64,000 nucleotides of DNA from UBA952 sp044361535 (GTDB lineage Bacteria; Bacteroidota; Bacteroidia; Flavobacteriales_D; Crocinitomicaceae): assembly GCA_044361535.1 (NCBI GenBank), contig JBIKIQ010000005.1, positions 148,113-212,112 of the forward strand. The letters run 5' to 3'. Shown one piece after another: positions 36,106 to 46,500 of this stretch. The notes under the pieces are model-generated. The model was given only the letters and a program-made list of their open reading frames with translations. It searched no databases and was not told the origin of the DNA. A program made the translations under genes and the position numbers. Position 1 is the stretch's first letter; the number at the start of each line of letters is the position of its first letter.

Positions 36106-36804
36106 TTACATTTTGAAAGAATATTCTCCTTTTTTTAGTAGTTCGCTATAACGTGGAAAGTCAAATGAAAAAAGTTTGGCTGGACGGTGTTTGACATTGG
36201 TCTGTTTTTCATCATGTGAAATCAGCGGCATGTGCTTGATTTTTTTTCGAAAATTCGCTTTATTTAACTCAGAATCAAAGGCGTATTCATACAATTGTTG
36301 TAACTCATGAAGTGTAAATTTCTCTGGTAATAAATCAAAGCAGAGGGGTTCGTTTTTGAGTTTATTTCTTAGATTATCAAATGTTGATACTAATATTTGA
36401 TTGTGATCAAAAGCTAATTGTTCAATTTCATGCACAGGCATCCATTTTACCTCATTGGCCCAAGAGGAAGCAACGGCATTAACTTCATCCATTTTTGTTA
36501 AGGCAAAATAAGCGCAGGTTATTACTCTTCCTTGCGGATGCCTTTTTGGTTTTCCGAAAGTTTGAGATTGATGTAAGGTTATTCCATCAAGATTCGTTAA
36601 ATCATGCAAAATTCTTTTACCAGCATCATCAAGATCTTCATCAGGATATACTAAATCTCCCGGTATAGCCCATTCGCCGATGAATGGCTCCATATTTCTT
36701 TTGATCAACAACAAGTTGATTTGGCCATTATGAAATCCGAAGATTAGACAGTCTAGTGAAAAGGAGTATGAGAAAAATTTGTCAAATTCTATCTTATATG
36801 TCAT
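36106..36804 (-). CDS. NUDIX-type transcriptional regulator (NrtR/AraR-like)
   Basis: A regulator of about 232 residues. A NUDIX-fold domain (about 1-135, FSLDCLIFGFHNGQINLLLIKR, WAIPGDLVYPDEDLDDA) is followed by a winged-helix domain (about 160-232, FTLHELQQLYEYAFDSELNKANFRKKI). The NUDIX box is broken: the REUxEE core reads RILHDL, so catalysis is unlikely and sugar or nucleotide sensing is expected, as in Bacteroidetes AraR-type NrtR proteins. The start is uncertain. MTYKIEF at 36804 is used because it leaves 37 bases after the GH16 stop; MSAFFNN at 36861 would overlap that gene. It is the only regulator in the locus and is therefore its likely controller. Confidence 0.75.
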   Translation of the reverse strand: MTYKIEFDKFFSYSFSLDCLIFGFHNGQINLLLIKRNMEPFIGEWAIPGDLVYPDEDLDDAGKRILHDLTNLDGITLHQSQTFGKPKRHPQGRVITCAYFALTKMDEVNAVASSWANEVKWMPVHEIEQLAFDHNQILVSTFDNLRNKLKNEPLCFDLLPEKFTLHELQQLYEYAFDSELNKANFRKKIKHMPLISHDEKQTNVKHRPAKLFSFDFPRYSELLKKGEYSFKM

Positions 36805-36841
36805 TTCTTCAAGTGGTGAAATTTGTTTGTTTTCACCAAAA

Positions 36842-37945
36842 TTATTGAAAAACGCGGACATAATCGACATACATTGTTTGAGGAAATATCGTAGTAGCAT
36901 CTGGATTTCCAGGCCAGTTGCCACCTACAGCAACATTCATGATAAGAAAGAAATTTTCTTGGAACTCGCTCAACTCTGCTGGGGTAACATCTAAAGTATT
37001 GTATACCACATCATCTAACATCCATGTTATAGAATTTTGATTCCACACAATAGAAAACACATGAAATTCATCTGCAAATTTTCCACTTGGAAGACTCTTA
37101 CTATTACCAAATTGAGCATGGGCTCCTGCATTACTCCAATGTGCGGTTCCATAAACAGTTCTATCTCTGTCACCTGCTCCTCCAATTAGTTCCATGATAT
37201 CAATTTCTCCACATGCAGGCCATGATACCGTTGAAATATTATCACCTAGCATCCATATTGCCGGCCAAATTCCTTGTCCATAAGGTACTGCTGCTCTGAC
37301 ATCAACTCTTCCATATTTCCATGATTTTAATCCTTGCGTTTTAATCCGAGTGGAGGTGTAATCTTGCGCATTGAAAGTCTCTGATTTTGCCGTAATTTGC
37401 AGCAATCCATTTGAAACTTGCACATTATCATTGGTGTAATATTGAAGTTCATTATTTCCCCACCCACCATTTCCAGTACCAATATCGTATGTCCAATCTG
37501 ATGACAATGATGTTCCCTCAAATTCATCATTCCATACGAGATTTAGTCCTGGATAGGTTAGGGGAGTAGTATATCCTATTGTCGGCGCTCCAGTTGAAAC
37601 GGAATCAACAAAAATAACGACTTGATCAATTTTTTGAATGTAATTATCTTGAGTTGTGTGGGCTTTCGTTTTTATCGTGTATGTACCACTTTGACCAAAT
37701 GTATAACTCGCAGTCCCTTGTTGAGATTCGATAGTTGTAGAGTCGCCATTTTCGTAAAATGTAAATGAATAAAAATTAGCATTTTGAGCAGTTGCCTGAA
37801 CAGATGCATTGCCAGAAGTATGACTAATGGTTGTCTGCAAATTGGTTGGCAACACTAAATCTGGAGTTGTATTTTTTTTCTTACAAGCGCTTAATCCTAT
37901 AAAAAATATTCCAAGTGTCCCGATTAAAAAAATAGTTGTTTTCAT
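36842..37945 (-). CDS. GH16 endo-beta-1,3-glucanase (laminarinase-like) lipoprotein
   Basis: A 367-residue protein. The start is at 37945 (MKTTIFLIG...), because the longer frame overlaps the upstream gene. A lipobox (GLSAC, Cys about 20) and a PKD-like domain (about 35-120, FGQSGTYTIKTKA) precede the GH16 jellyroll (about 130-367). The catalytic motif ExDxxE is seen in GEIDIMELIG (about 240-249), and LVWNDEFEGTSLSSDW and GTGNGGWGNNELQYYT are typical of laminarinases. It would be surface- or periplasm-anchored and would cut beta-1,3-glucan internally. It starts 2 bases after the upstream PKD lipoprotein. Confidence 0.93.
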   Translation of the reverse strand: MKTTIFLIGTLGIFFIGLSACKKKNTTPDLVLPTNLQTTISHTSGNASVQATAQNANFYSFTFYENGDSTTIESQQGTASYTFGQSGTYTIKTKAHTTQDNYIQKIDQVVIFVDSVSTGAPTIGYTTPLTYPGLNLVWNDEFEGTSLSSDWTYDIGTGNGGWGNNELQYYTNDNVQVSNGLLQITAKSETFNAQDYTSTRIKTQGLKSWKYGRVDVRAAVPYGQGIWPAIWMLGDNISTVSWPACGEIDIMELIGGAGDRDRTVYGTAHWSNAGAHAQFGNSKSLPSGKFADEFHVFSIVWNQNSITWMLDDVVYNTLDVTPAELSEFQENFFLIMNVAVGGNWPGNPDATTIFPQTMYVDYVRVFQ

Positions 37946-37947
37946 AA

Positions 37948-38790
37948 TTATTCTGCTGAAAGTTTTAAGTACCACATCAGTCCCCCCGCATGGTGTTTGT
38001 ATTGTAAACTCATGGTTGAGTCTGTAATGTCCAATATTCTATATTCGTTAACACCCGTATAAAATCCCATGAATGAATTTGTAGATAGTGAAATACTTGT
38101 TTGATCACCTTCTGTTAAAAGCCAAGAACCTTGTAATTGATCCGTGTAAGGTGCTGTAAAATCACCTAAATTTTGGAATGACCCCGGAAATTGTGCGGCC
38201 AATGAATTATGAATATATACATCACCATTATTTACCATGTCAAACTTAAATCCATTTAGGTAAAAAATATAGCGGTCATCATACATTCCACAACCTGGTT
38301 TTTCATTTGCACCAGCAGACCACCATTCGGGTATTGAACCTAATGCGCTTTCTGGATCTGGACCAACTCCTAAGTGGGCAGATGATATTGAGTCAACATG
38401 CCAAACTTTGTATCCTGGTCCGGATGCGCCACCAGTTAATTTTGTATAGTAAGGATTGTTTAATAAACTCAAATCATCTTGAGCAATAACGATCTGTTGC
38501 GTTGAACTTTTACTACCTCCTTTATTGAAAACTGTTAAAGTTATTGTATATGTTCCAGCATAGGGATAAGAAGCGACCACATTATTCCCTTGTTTCTTAA
38601 TTCCGTTGCCAAAATCCCACATGCAAAGAATTTCTTGATTAACAGAGTTCAAGACAATGACATTACTGTTTGTGTCAGAAGCTGCATAGGTGAAGCTTGC
38701 ATCTTGTTCCGATGGAGGATTACCTAATTGAGGATCCTTATGACAAGAAGTCAATACAATCACACCGATTAAAAACAAAAGTATTTTCAT
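37948..38790 (-). CDS. PKD-domain lipoprotein, putative surface glycan-binding protein
   Basis: A 280-residue lipoprotein with lipobox VLTSC (Cys about 16) and a PKD domain (about 30-110, CMWDFGNGIKKQGNNVVASYPYAGTYTITLTV). A C-terminal domain (about 125-280, LGVGPDPESALGSIPEWWSAG, YDDRYIFYLNGFKFDMV, GSWLLTEGDQTSI) resembles the lipocalin-like module of the T9SS protein downstream: the PEWWSAG, GxWxL and YxxDRY elements recur. The start is at 38790, where the lipoprotein signal begins. It lies directly after SusD and 2 bases before GH16, the usual SusE/SGBP position, so glycan binding at the cell surface is inferred. Confidence 0.82.
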   Translation of the reverse strand: MKILLFLIGVIVLTSCHKDPQLGNPPSEQDASFTYAASDTNSNVIVLNSVNQEILCMWDFGNGIKKQGNNVVASYPYAGTYTITLTVFNKGGSKSSTQQIVIAQDDLSLLNNPYYTKLTGGASGPGYKVWHVDSISSAHLGVGPDPESALGSIPEWWSAGANEKPGCGMYDDRYIFYLNGFKFDMVNNGDVYIHNSLAAQFPGSFQNLGDFTAPYTDQLQGSWLLTEGDQTSISLSTNSFMGFYTGVNEYRILDITDSTMSLQYKHHAGGLMWYLKLSAE

Positions 38791-38801
38791 ATTTATATTT
38801 T

Positions 38802-40262
38802 TTAATAACCTGAATTTTGTTGCCAATTTCCACCTGCCAGATCAATTTCCACCTGCGGAATAGGAAAAAGTTCGTGTTTACCTGGTACAAAACCCGTGAT
38901 GAATTGGGCTGCTTGTCCAGTTCGTACTAAATCGAAAAAACGATGACCTTCGCCTGAAAGTTCAAATCTTCGTTCTTTATAAATATCGTTCAATGATTGC
39001 ACGGGAATTCCAGGAACACCAGCACGAACTCTGACTTGATTAACAAGTTGTTGTGCCGTCTGATTATTACCTAATTGAAAATGTGCTTCTGCAGACATCA
39101 GTAAGACATCTGCATAACGAATTACACGATAATTTACAGGGCTTGTCAAATCGTTATCAGGTAATCCAATTTCTCCTTGACGCTTAATGTATTTATTGTT
39201 GTAATAACCAGTGTGACCACCTGCGCCAATTGCATAAGTAATTGCTGCTGGATCCGGTTGAGCGGCAATAAATGCTTCAATATCCAATATGGTGTGTCCT
39301 CTGCGTGGATCAATGGGTGAGAAAGCGTTATACAATTCTTGGGTGGGTAAGTTATAACTATTTCCATCGCCATACACTGGGCCGTTATATTGTCTTATTC
39401 CTTGAAATCCTGGCGCCGCATTTCCTTCCAAACAGATCAAACAACCGTATCCTCCTCCTTCAAGTCCTGTATATTGGATATCAAATACTGTTTCCGAATT
39501 ATCTTCATTTGATACGCTAAATAAATCTCCATAATTTGGAATTAAACTGTAAAGTCCACTATTTCTAACTTCATCCAAAATTGTCGCTGCTTCCGAAAAT
39601 TTATTCTGGTATAAATACGCTTTCCCTAATAATGCTTGCGCTGCACCTTTCGTCGCTCGACCTTTTTGAGCGGCTACTGGACTAAGAATGCCAATAGCAA
39701 ATGTTAAGTCTTCTTCAATTTGAGCATAAACTTCTGCTTTTGGAGCTCTTGGCAATTGTTGAGCCTCCTCAATGCCCAATCGTTTGTCAATAATTAAAGG
39801 AACGTCCCCAAAAAATTTAACTAACTCAAAATAATAATAAGCTCTTAAGAAGCGAGCCTCTGCTAAAATATGCTGCTTTTCGGGAAAATCAATATTGTCT
39901 TTGTTTTCCATAATGTAATTCACGCGAGTAATTCCCGTGTAATTCCAACGCATGATATTTCTCAATTCATTATTTACACCACCATGAGTCATGTTGTCAA
40001 TTTGATGTAGGCCTTGAGAGTCATTTACACTTTCTCCACCTGCAATTGAATTGTCAGAAGCTATTTCGCCAATCCAAAGTGACATAAAACTTCCTTGTAG
40101 CATGTCATATGCACCAGTCAAAGCTCTGTCGTAATCGTCAGGTGTGCGAAAATAATTTTCGGCATCTTGCGCATAAGGTGGATCGACGCTTAAGAATTTC
40201 TTGCAACTTGTAATGAATAGTGCAATGATCCCGAAAAGAAGAATTATTTTATTTTTTTTCAT
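38802..40262 (-). CDS. susD: SusD/RagB-type glycan-binding lipoprotein
   Basis: A 486-residue lipoprotein (lipobox LFITSC, Cys about 20) with the SusD family layout. It has an N-terminal FLSVDPPYAQDAENYFRTPDDYDRALTGAYDML segment, TPR-like helices (ARFLRAYYYFELVKFFGDVPLI, about 130-150; KGAAQALLGKAYLYQNKFSEA, about 205-225) and the RagB C-terminus (YADVLLMSAEAHFQLG, IYKERRFELSGEGHRFFDLVRTGQA, KHELFPIPQVEIDL). It forms the lid on the SusC transporter. It starts 2 bases after the SusC stop. Binding of beta-glucan oligosaccharides is inferred from the GH16/GH3 neighbours. Confidence 0.96.
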   Translation of the reverse strand: MKKNKIILLFGIIALFITSCKKFLSVDPPYAQDAENYFRTPDDYDRALTGAYDMLQGSFMSLWIGEIASDNSIAGGESVNDSQGLHQIDNMTHGGVNNELRNIMRWNYTGITRVNYIMENKDNIDFPEKQHILAEARFLRAYYYFELVKFFGDVPLIIDKRLGIEEAQQLPRAPKAEVYAQIEEDLTFAIGILSPVAAQKGRATKGAAQALLGKAYLYQNKFSEAATILDEVRNSGLYSLIPNYGDLFSVSNEDNSETVFDIQYTGLEGGGYGCLICLEGNAAPGFQGIRQYNGPVYGDGNSYNLPTQELYNAFSPIDPRRGHTILDIEAFIAAQPDPAAITYAIGAGGHTGYYNNKYIKRQGEIGLPDNDLTSPVNYRVIRYADVLLMSAEAHFQLGNNQTAQQLVNQVRVRAGVPGIPVQSLNDIYKERRFELSGEGHRFFDLVRTGQAAQFITGFVPGKHELFPIPQVEIDLAGGNWQQNSGY

Positions 40263-40264
40263 AA

Positions 40265-43200
40265 CTAAAATGCTATTTGAATTCCACCCATTATTGTTTT
40301 TGCTTGCGGATACATTCCAAAATCCACTCCTGCACTTAGCGCATTTGCTGAACCCAAATCAGGATCGTATCCGAGGTATTTTGTTAACGTCAATAAATTA
40401 TTTGCAGCCATATAAATACGTAATGATTCCACTTTCGCTTTTTTGAGCCAATTTTTTGGAATGGTATATCCAAGTTGAATATTTTTCAATCGGACGAATG
40501 AGCCATCTTCTACATAATAGGACGAAAAAACATTGTTTCTCGTTTCTCCAGTTGTTAATCTAGGATTGGTAAAAGAAGATTCAGGTCCAACCCAACGATC
40601 TATGACATAACTCAATTGATTTGCATAAGGTTGTTGACGTTCGTAATTGCGGATAATTTCATTTCCAATTGCAGAGAAAATATTAGTTGAAAAATCAAAT
40701 CCAAAAAACTTAACATTTAGGTTGAATCCCCATGTGAAATCAGGAATAGGCGACCCTAAATAAGTTTTATCTGAATCATCCCCAAAGCTAATTTTTCCAT
40801 CACCATTCTGATCTACAAAAATTAAATCACCGGGTTGAGCTCCTTCTTGAACCACGTTTGATGCATCAATTTCTTCTTGTGTTTGATATATCCCAGCTGT
40901 TTCATAACCAAAGAAATAACCGATTGCGTATCCCTGTTGAAAACGTGTCGCTACATCTCCACCCACACTAAAAGCTGCTCCCGGAATGTAATCTACACCA
41001 TCGGGTACACTCGTTACCTTATTCAGTATTCGCGAAAAGTTCAACCCTACATTCGTTGATACTTTCTTTTTTAAATCTGACTGGTAAGATAATTCTAATT
41101 CAATCCCCTTATTAGAAACATCGCCTGCATTGATAATTGGTGGATATCCACCTGGACCGTACGAACCTAAAATAGCAGTTACTTCAGGTTGAAATAATAA
41201 ATCACGCGTGTTTTTTATGAAATAATTGGTTGTTACATTTAATTTATCCCACATTGTTAAATCCATACCTATGTTTAGTTGACTCGTTGTTTCCCATTTC
41301 AAATCAGGATTAGAAGGGCGTCCTATGGCAACCCCTTGAGTCAAAACATCATCAAAGACATAGACTCCTTCACCATTAAGAAGTGCTCGATAAGAGAAAT
41401 TAGGAATCTGGTCATTTCCAGAAACTCCATAGCTTGCTCTGAATTTCCAATAGTTAATCCATTTAATCTTGTAAAAAGATTCATCAGACAAAAGCCACGC
41501 AGCAGAAACGGTTGGGAAGAAACCATAACGATTATTTGGGCCAAATTTACTAGAACCATCTCTTCTTAAAATAGCAGAAATTAAGTATTTGTTTTTATAG
41601 GAATATTCTCCACGAAGGAACGCAGAAACTAATCGCTCTGTAAATTCCCACGAATAAACCGTATTAAGCAAACCACCAGCAGCCATGTTAGCTGAAATGT
41701 CAGCATATTCAACCGAGTTGTTTGGAATATTAAATCCAGTTCCCCCTAGAGCTTCTCCTCGTCTTTGAAAGACAGAAACCCCAAACGTACCTTTTACTCG
41801 GTGATTGGAATCTAAATATTGATCATAATTTACAAAACTCTCAAATGTTTGGTCAACATAGCCCGCGCGTTCTTCACTTACAGAGGCGCCACGTTCAAGA
41901 AATACATCAGGAGCGATTTCAACTAAAGGCGATTCCAAATCTGCGTTCAAGGCCGTATTGGCATATTTACCTGGGCCGTACCAAACAAGTGGTGAAAATG
42001 TTTTGCTTTTTACCTGAGCATAATTGTAATTGTATCGATTGGTAAAACTCCAATTGTCGTTGAATTCATAGATTAGTTCTTCCTTTCCAACAAATTTATC
42101 GGCAAAATTCCAATTGTACTGATTCTCAATTTGGGCTATCGGATTGATGATGTCGCTTACTTCATCTAAATAGGAATAACTTCCATCTGGATTTTTAATA
42201 GGTTCATTCGGGAATGCATTGATGGTATTGTATAATACAGAACCGATTCCATTTTCAGGTAAGGTATTGCGGTAATCGTTTGAATACAAGAAAACAGAAT
42301 TGAGTTTTAATTTTTTACTAAGATCAGTACTCAAGTTCAATCGTGCATTGTAGCGAGAAAAGTGAGATTTTGGTCCTCCGACTATTCCGTCTTGAGTAAA
42401 GTAACCAACCCCAAGTGAATATTTAGTATTCCCAGAACCGCCGGTAATACTTAAATTATGACTTTGAACTGGTGCTTTACGGAAAACTGAATCTTGCCAA
42501 TTTGTACCTAAACCAAGTGAGGTGTTGTTGAATGGCATTGCTTGACCACCGAATGCAAACATTTCATTTTTAATAACTGCATATTCAGAGGCATTTAATA
42601 AATCAAGTTTACGGCTCGTTGACTGGATTCCGTAGTAACTGCTAAATTCCACTCTTGGTTTCGCATTTAATCTTCCTTGCTTGGTTTCAACGAGAATTAC
42701 CCCATTCGCAGCACGAACGCCATAAATACCAGCTGTTGCATCCTTTAAAATATTAATTGATTTAATATCAGCAGGATTGAGTGCATTCAGACCTTCCGAA
42801 TCATATACCACACCGTCAACTAAAATTAATGGGTCATTATCACCGAATGTTGAAAGTCCTCGAATTCTGATATTGGAAGCTCCACCAGGCGAACCTGAGT
42901 TAGTAGAAATATTCACCCCAGACACTTGACCCTGAAGCGCTTGATCCATTCTTGAAAGATTCATTTTTTCGACGTCTTCACCGCCCACTTTTGATGTGGC
43001 ACCTGTGAGTTCTTTCTTTGTAGCCGAACCATATCCAACAACTACCACTTCATCCAAGGAAACCGAAGAAACCATTGTGATATTGATTGTTGTTTTATTT
43101 TCAATCGTAATTTCCTGAGACTCATATCCAATAAATGAATATTTCAGTACAACATTGTTTGAATCAGGAACGGATATTAAGTATTCACCGAGATCATTTG

Positions 43201-43348
43201 ATTTGGTTCCTTTATTCGTTCCTTTAATAACAACTGAGACAAATGGAAGTCCTTCTCCCTTTTCGTCTTTGATAACACCCGTGATTTTACGTTGACTAAA
43301 AACAGTAGATGTTAGTAGTAGAAATAGTAAGCAAAAAAACTGCTTCAT
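40265..43348 (-). CDS. susC: SusC/RagA-type TonB-dependent transporter
   Basis: A 1027-residue outer-membrane transporter: signal peptide (1-18), CarboxypepD_reg domain (about 20-98, KITGVIKDEKGEGLPFVSVVIKGTNKG), then the SusC linker VDEVVVVGYGSATKKELTGA (about 97-117). The plug follows (about 118-225, MDQALQGQVSGVNISTNSGSPGG, LSTFGDNDPLILVDGV, ILKDATAGIYGVRAANGVILVETKQG), then a large barrel ending TIMGGIQIAF. It is the first gene of the polysaccharide locus. With SusD it imports oligosaccharides, here most likely of laminarin, using TonB energy. Confidence 0.97.
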   Translation of the reverse strand: MKQFFCLLFLLLTSTVFSQRKITGVIKDEKGEGLPFVSVVIKGTNKGTKSNDLGEYLISVPDSNNVVLKYSFIGYESQEITIENKTTINITMVSSVSLDEVVVVGYGSATKKELTGATSKVGGEDVEKMNLSRMDQALQGQVSGVNISTNSGSPGGASNIRIRGLSTFGDNDPLILVDGVVYDSEGLNALNPADIKSINILKDATAGIYGVRAANGVILVETKQGRLNAKPRVEFSSYYGIQSTSRKLDLLNASEYAVIKNEMFAFGGQAMPFNNTSLGLGTNWQDSVFRKAPVQSHNLSITGGSGNTKYSLGVGYFTQDGIVGGPKSHFSRYNARLNLSTDLSKKLKLNSVFLYSNDYRNTLPENGIGSVLYNTINAFPNEPIKNPDGSYSYLDEVSDIINPIAQIENQYNWNFADKFVGKEELIYEFNDNWSFTNRYNYNYAQVKSKTFSPLVWYGPGKYANTALNADLESPLVEIAPDVFLERGASVSEERAGYVDQTFESFVNYDQYLDSNHRVKGTFGVSVFQRRGEALGGTGFNIPNNSVEYADISANMAAGGLLNTVYSWEFTERLVSAFLRGEYSYKNKYLISAILRRDGSSKFGPNNRYGFFPTVSAAWLLSDESFYKIKWINYWKFRASYGVSGNDQIPNFSYRALLNGEGVYVFDDVLTQGVAIGRPSNPDLKWETTSQLNIGMDLTMWDKLNVTTNYFIKNTRDLLFQPEVTAILGSYGPGGYPPIINAGDVSNKGIELELSYQSDLKKKVSTNVGLNFSRILNKVTSVPDGVDYIPGAAFSVGGDVATRFQQGYAIGYFFGYETAGIYQTQEEIDASNVVQEGAQPGDLIFVDQNGDGKISFGDDSDKTYLGSPIPDFTWGFNLNVKFFGFDFSTNIFSAIGNEIIRNYERQQPYANQLSYVIDRWVGPESSFTNPRLTTGETRNNVFSSYYVEDGSFVRLKNIQLGYTIPKNWLKKAKVESLRIYMAANNLLTLTKYLGYDPDLGSANALSAGVDFGMYPQAKTIMGGIQIAF

Positions 43349-43365
43349 AGAAAATATTTTCTGTA

Positions 43366-43383
43366 AAAATAATTAATTATTTT
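43366..43383. promoter_or_regulatory. 18-bp palindrome in the susC leader
   Basis: AAAATAATTAATTATTTT is a perfect palindrome centred about 27 bases before the susC start codon. It is a candidate operator for the locus regulator, but its pure A/T composition makes chance likely. Confidence 0.3.
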
Positions 43384-43514
43384 ACAAAGTACAATAAGTC
43401 ACATTTTTTTTGTTCGATTTGGTGAATCGTTTTGAATAATGATTTTGTTTTATGATCAAACAATCTTCTTTCTAATCATTACAAAATTAAATGCTGATCA
43501 TTGAAAAATACTTT

Positions 43515-46500
43515 CTATTTTTTTATAATTTTCCTCGAAATAGGACAGTCTTCTACTTTCAAATAATAGGTTCCCGGTGCTAAATTTGACAAGATTAATT
43601 GTGTTTTATTGGAATCAATTTGTCCATTAATTACAACTCTTCCTGCAAAATCTTGAAGTTTGAATTCTTTTCCGATAAGATTCTCTGAAACTTCGATTGT
43701 AGTATTTTCATTGGTTGGATTTGGATAGATATCAAGAATATCTCCTGATAATTCTGCCACCGATGATAAATTCACATTTACACAATCAGAGGTATCTGAT
43801 CCACATTCATTTGTGACAATTACAGCTAAACCACCTGAATAACTTGATGAGTTGAATGTTGATGATGTAAATCCGGAAATAGGTAGATAGCCCGGACATC
43901 GAACCCATTGATAAGAAGTATTTGGATAAGAGTCAGTTGAAATAGAGTTATTAGTCACATTTACCTGAGGATTTTGAGGGGCATTTATTAAGTTAATGAG
44001 AACTTGATCACTAATTGAAGGGCAAACACCAGAAGCATCATTTCCTGTCAAGGTTAAAATGATTGAACCTGAATTCATGTCTTCGTTACTAGGAGTATAG
44101 GTTGTGTTCAAGTTTGTTTCACTTGCAAATGTTCCCGTTCCTGAAGACGTCCAGTTTGCGGTTGCTGAGCCATTTATTGTTCCACTTAAATTTACAGGAA
44201 TATTTGAACAAGTAGATTGATCAATACCGGCTTCAACAGTTGGTGATGAGCCGAATGTTAAAACCAATTGGTCATTTGTAAGTGAACAAGGTCCAATAGG
44301 ATCATTTGTTGTTAAGGTTAAAACAACTGAACCTGCATTGATATCAGCACTACTTGGAGTGTAAGTTGTAGTCAAGGAACTTGCATTTGCAAAAGACCCG
44401 CTTCCTGAACTTGTCCAAGTAGCCGAAGTTGCACTTCCTCCAATACTTCCTGACAAAGAAATTGATGAGTTTGAACATACTGCTTGATCTGGTCCTGCGT
44501 TGGCTGTTGGAGTTGCTCCAAAAGTTAAAATTAGTTGGTCACTAACTGAAGAACACGGACCTGTAGGATCATTTGTTGTTAAAGTTAAAACAACTGAACC
44601 TGCATTGATATCAGCACTACTTGGAGTGTAAGTTGTAGTCAAGGAACTTGCATTTGCAAAAGCCCCACTTCCAGAACTTGTCCATGTGGCTGAGGTTGCA
44701 GTACCACCAATAATTCCATTTAATGAAATTGGAGAGTTTGAACATACTGCTTGATCTTGTCCTGCGTTGGTTGTTGGTGTTGCTCCAAAAGTTAAAATTA
44801 GTTGGTCACTTACTGAAGAACACGGGCCTGCAGGATCATTTGTTGTTAAAGTTAAAACAACTGAACCTGCATTGATATCAGCACTACTTGGAGTGTAGGT
44901 TGTAGTCAAGGAACTTGCATTTGCAAAAGCCCCACTTCCAGAACTTGCCCAAGTGGCTGAAGTTGCACTACCACTTATACTTCCCGTTAAAGAAATTGAT
45001 GAGTTTGAACATACTGCTTGATCTGTTCCTGCGTTGGCTGTTGGAGTTGCTCCAAAAGTTAAAATTACTTGGTCACTTACTGAAGAGCAAAGTCCTATTG
45101 CGTCATTTGCGCTTAAAGTTAATGTAACTGAACCTGCATTGATATCGGCACTACTTGGCGTATAGGTTGTTGTCACTGAACTTGCATTTGCAAATGTTCC
45201 ACTTCCAGAAGTTGTCCAATAAGCTGAAGTTGCACCCCCACCAATAGTGCCATTTAAAGAAATTGGAGAGTTTGAGCAAATTGACTGATCAACACCTGCG
45301 TTAACAATAGGAGTTGGGTAAACAACTACCTGAGCTTGTTGAAGATTGCCACCACAATATTGATAAAAATCAATATAAACAATTTGAGGTGAAGAGGTCG
45401 TGTTTATGAAATTTGGACTAAATGGAGTCCAGGGCATTAAATTTCCAAACAAATTATAATCAGTTGTTACTCCTGAAGGCATGATAATATTGTAGTTAAT
45501 GGAATTCGATGTAAATCCACAACCTCCTTGCGAATTCACATTAATGTTGGCATTTGTTCCGCTACAAATATCTTGGGTGTATGGATATGCATTAATCCAA
45601 CTCGGTTGAGATTGAATAAATATAGTGGTTGAACTTTGACCACATTGATTACTCGCAACTAATGTTACTTGTTCAAAATTTGAACAATTATTATAATTGC
45701 AAAGAGTCACTGTATTTCCAGAAACGTTTACTTGGATACTTCCCATTCCTGAAATTCCAATAACGCTTGCATTTGGATCAGATATGACTAAAGGAATAGT
45801 AGTACATTGTCCTGGACATAAAAATAAAGTATAGCCAGGTGTTGGTGAAAGAATCACAGGTGCTAAACAATCTTCTTCATACCAACCCGTTCCACCTCCT
45901 GAACCTCCGGGACCATTATCGCCTGGGTCACCATTATCGGCTAAAATTCTCGGTGAACAATTTGAGCAAACATTACAACCTTCCAATAAATTATACGTTA
46001 GTGTTTGAATTGATTGTTGAGAACCATCTAAGTTAGCTGGATTATTGGTCACAAAATCAATTAAACTTGCCAAAATATTATCTACCAGTGAGGCTATTGG
46101 AGCAATGTAGTGATTGATTGGAATGCCAGCTTCAAATAAGGTCCCAGATAGAGAGCCCATAAAATATCCGTTGCAAAATGGAAGATTAGTATAGACTAAA
46201 TCCAATGTTGAATCACCATAAATAAAGATAAAGTGTGTTTGTCCAAATGCATCAATAGAAACTGTTGTATTGGGATTACTCAAAAATGGAATTAGTACAG
46301 GAAAGGCACAAGGAATTGTTGGAACATTTATGCAAGAGCAAACTCCCGTTATATCTGAAGAATTTACACCTCCTAGTCCTCCTGAACCGCCAGAACCACC
46401 ATTTGTACTTCCACCTCCGTTAATATTAACCAAAGCAGGAATAATACTTCCTGCACTTTTTGAAATTTTTACAGCACCACCAGCACCTCCATGGCCACCG

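Noticed and set aside
36804..36924. Upstream extension of the NUDIX regulator frame
   Set aside because: The longer frame overlaps the GH16 gene and has no family-like sequence; the start is placed later.
43990..45320. Possible CRISPR array
   Set aside because: The repeats are 273 bp, contiguous and in frame with a coding sequence; there are no short repeats with unique spacers.
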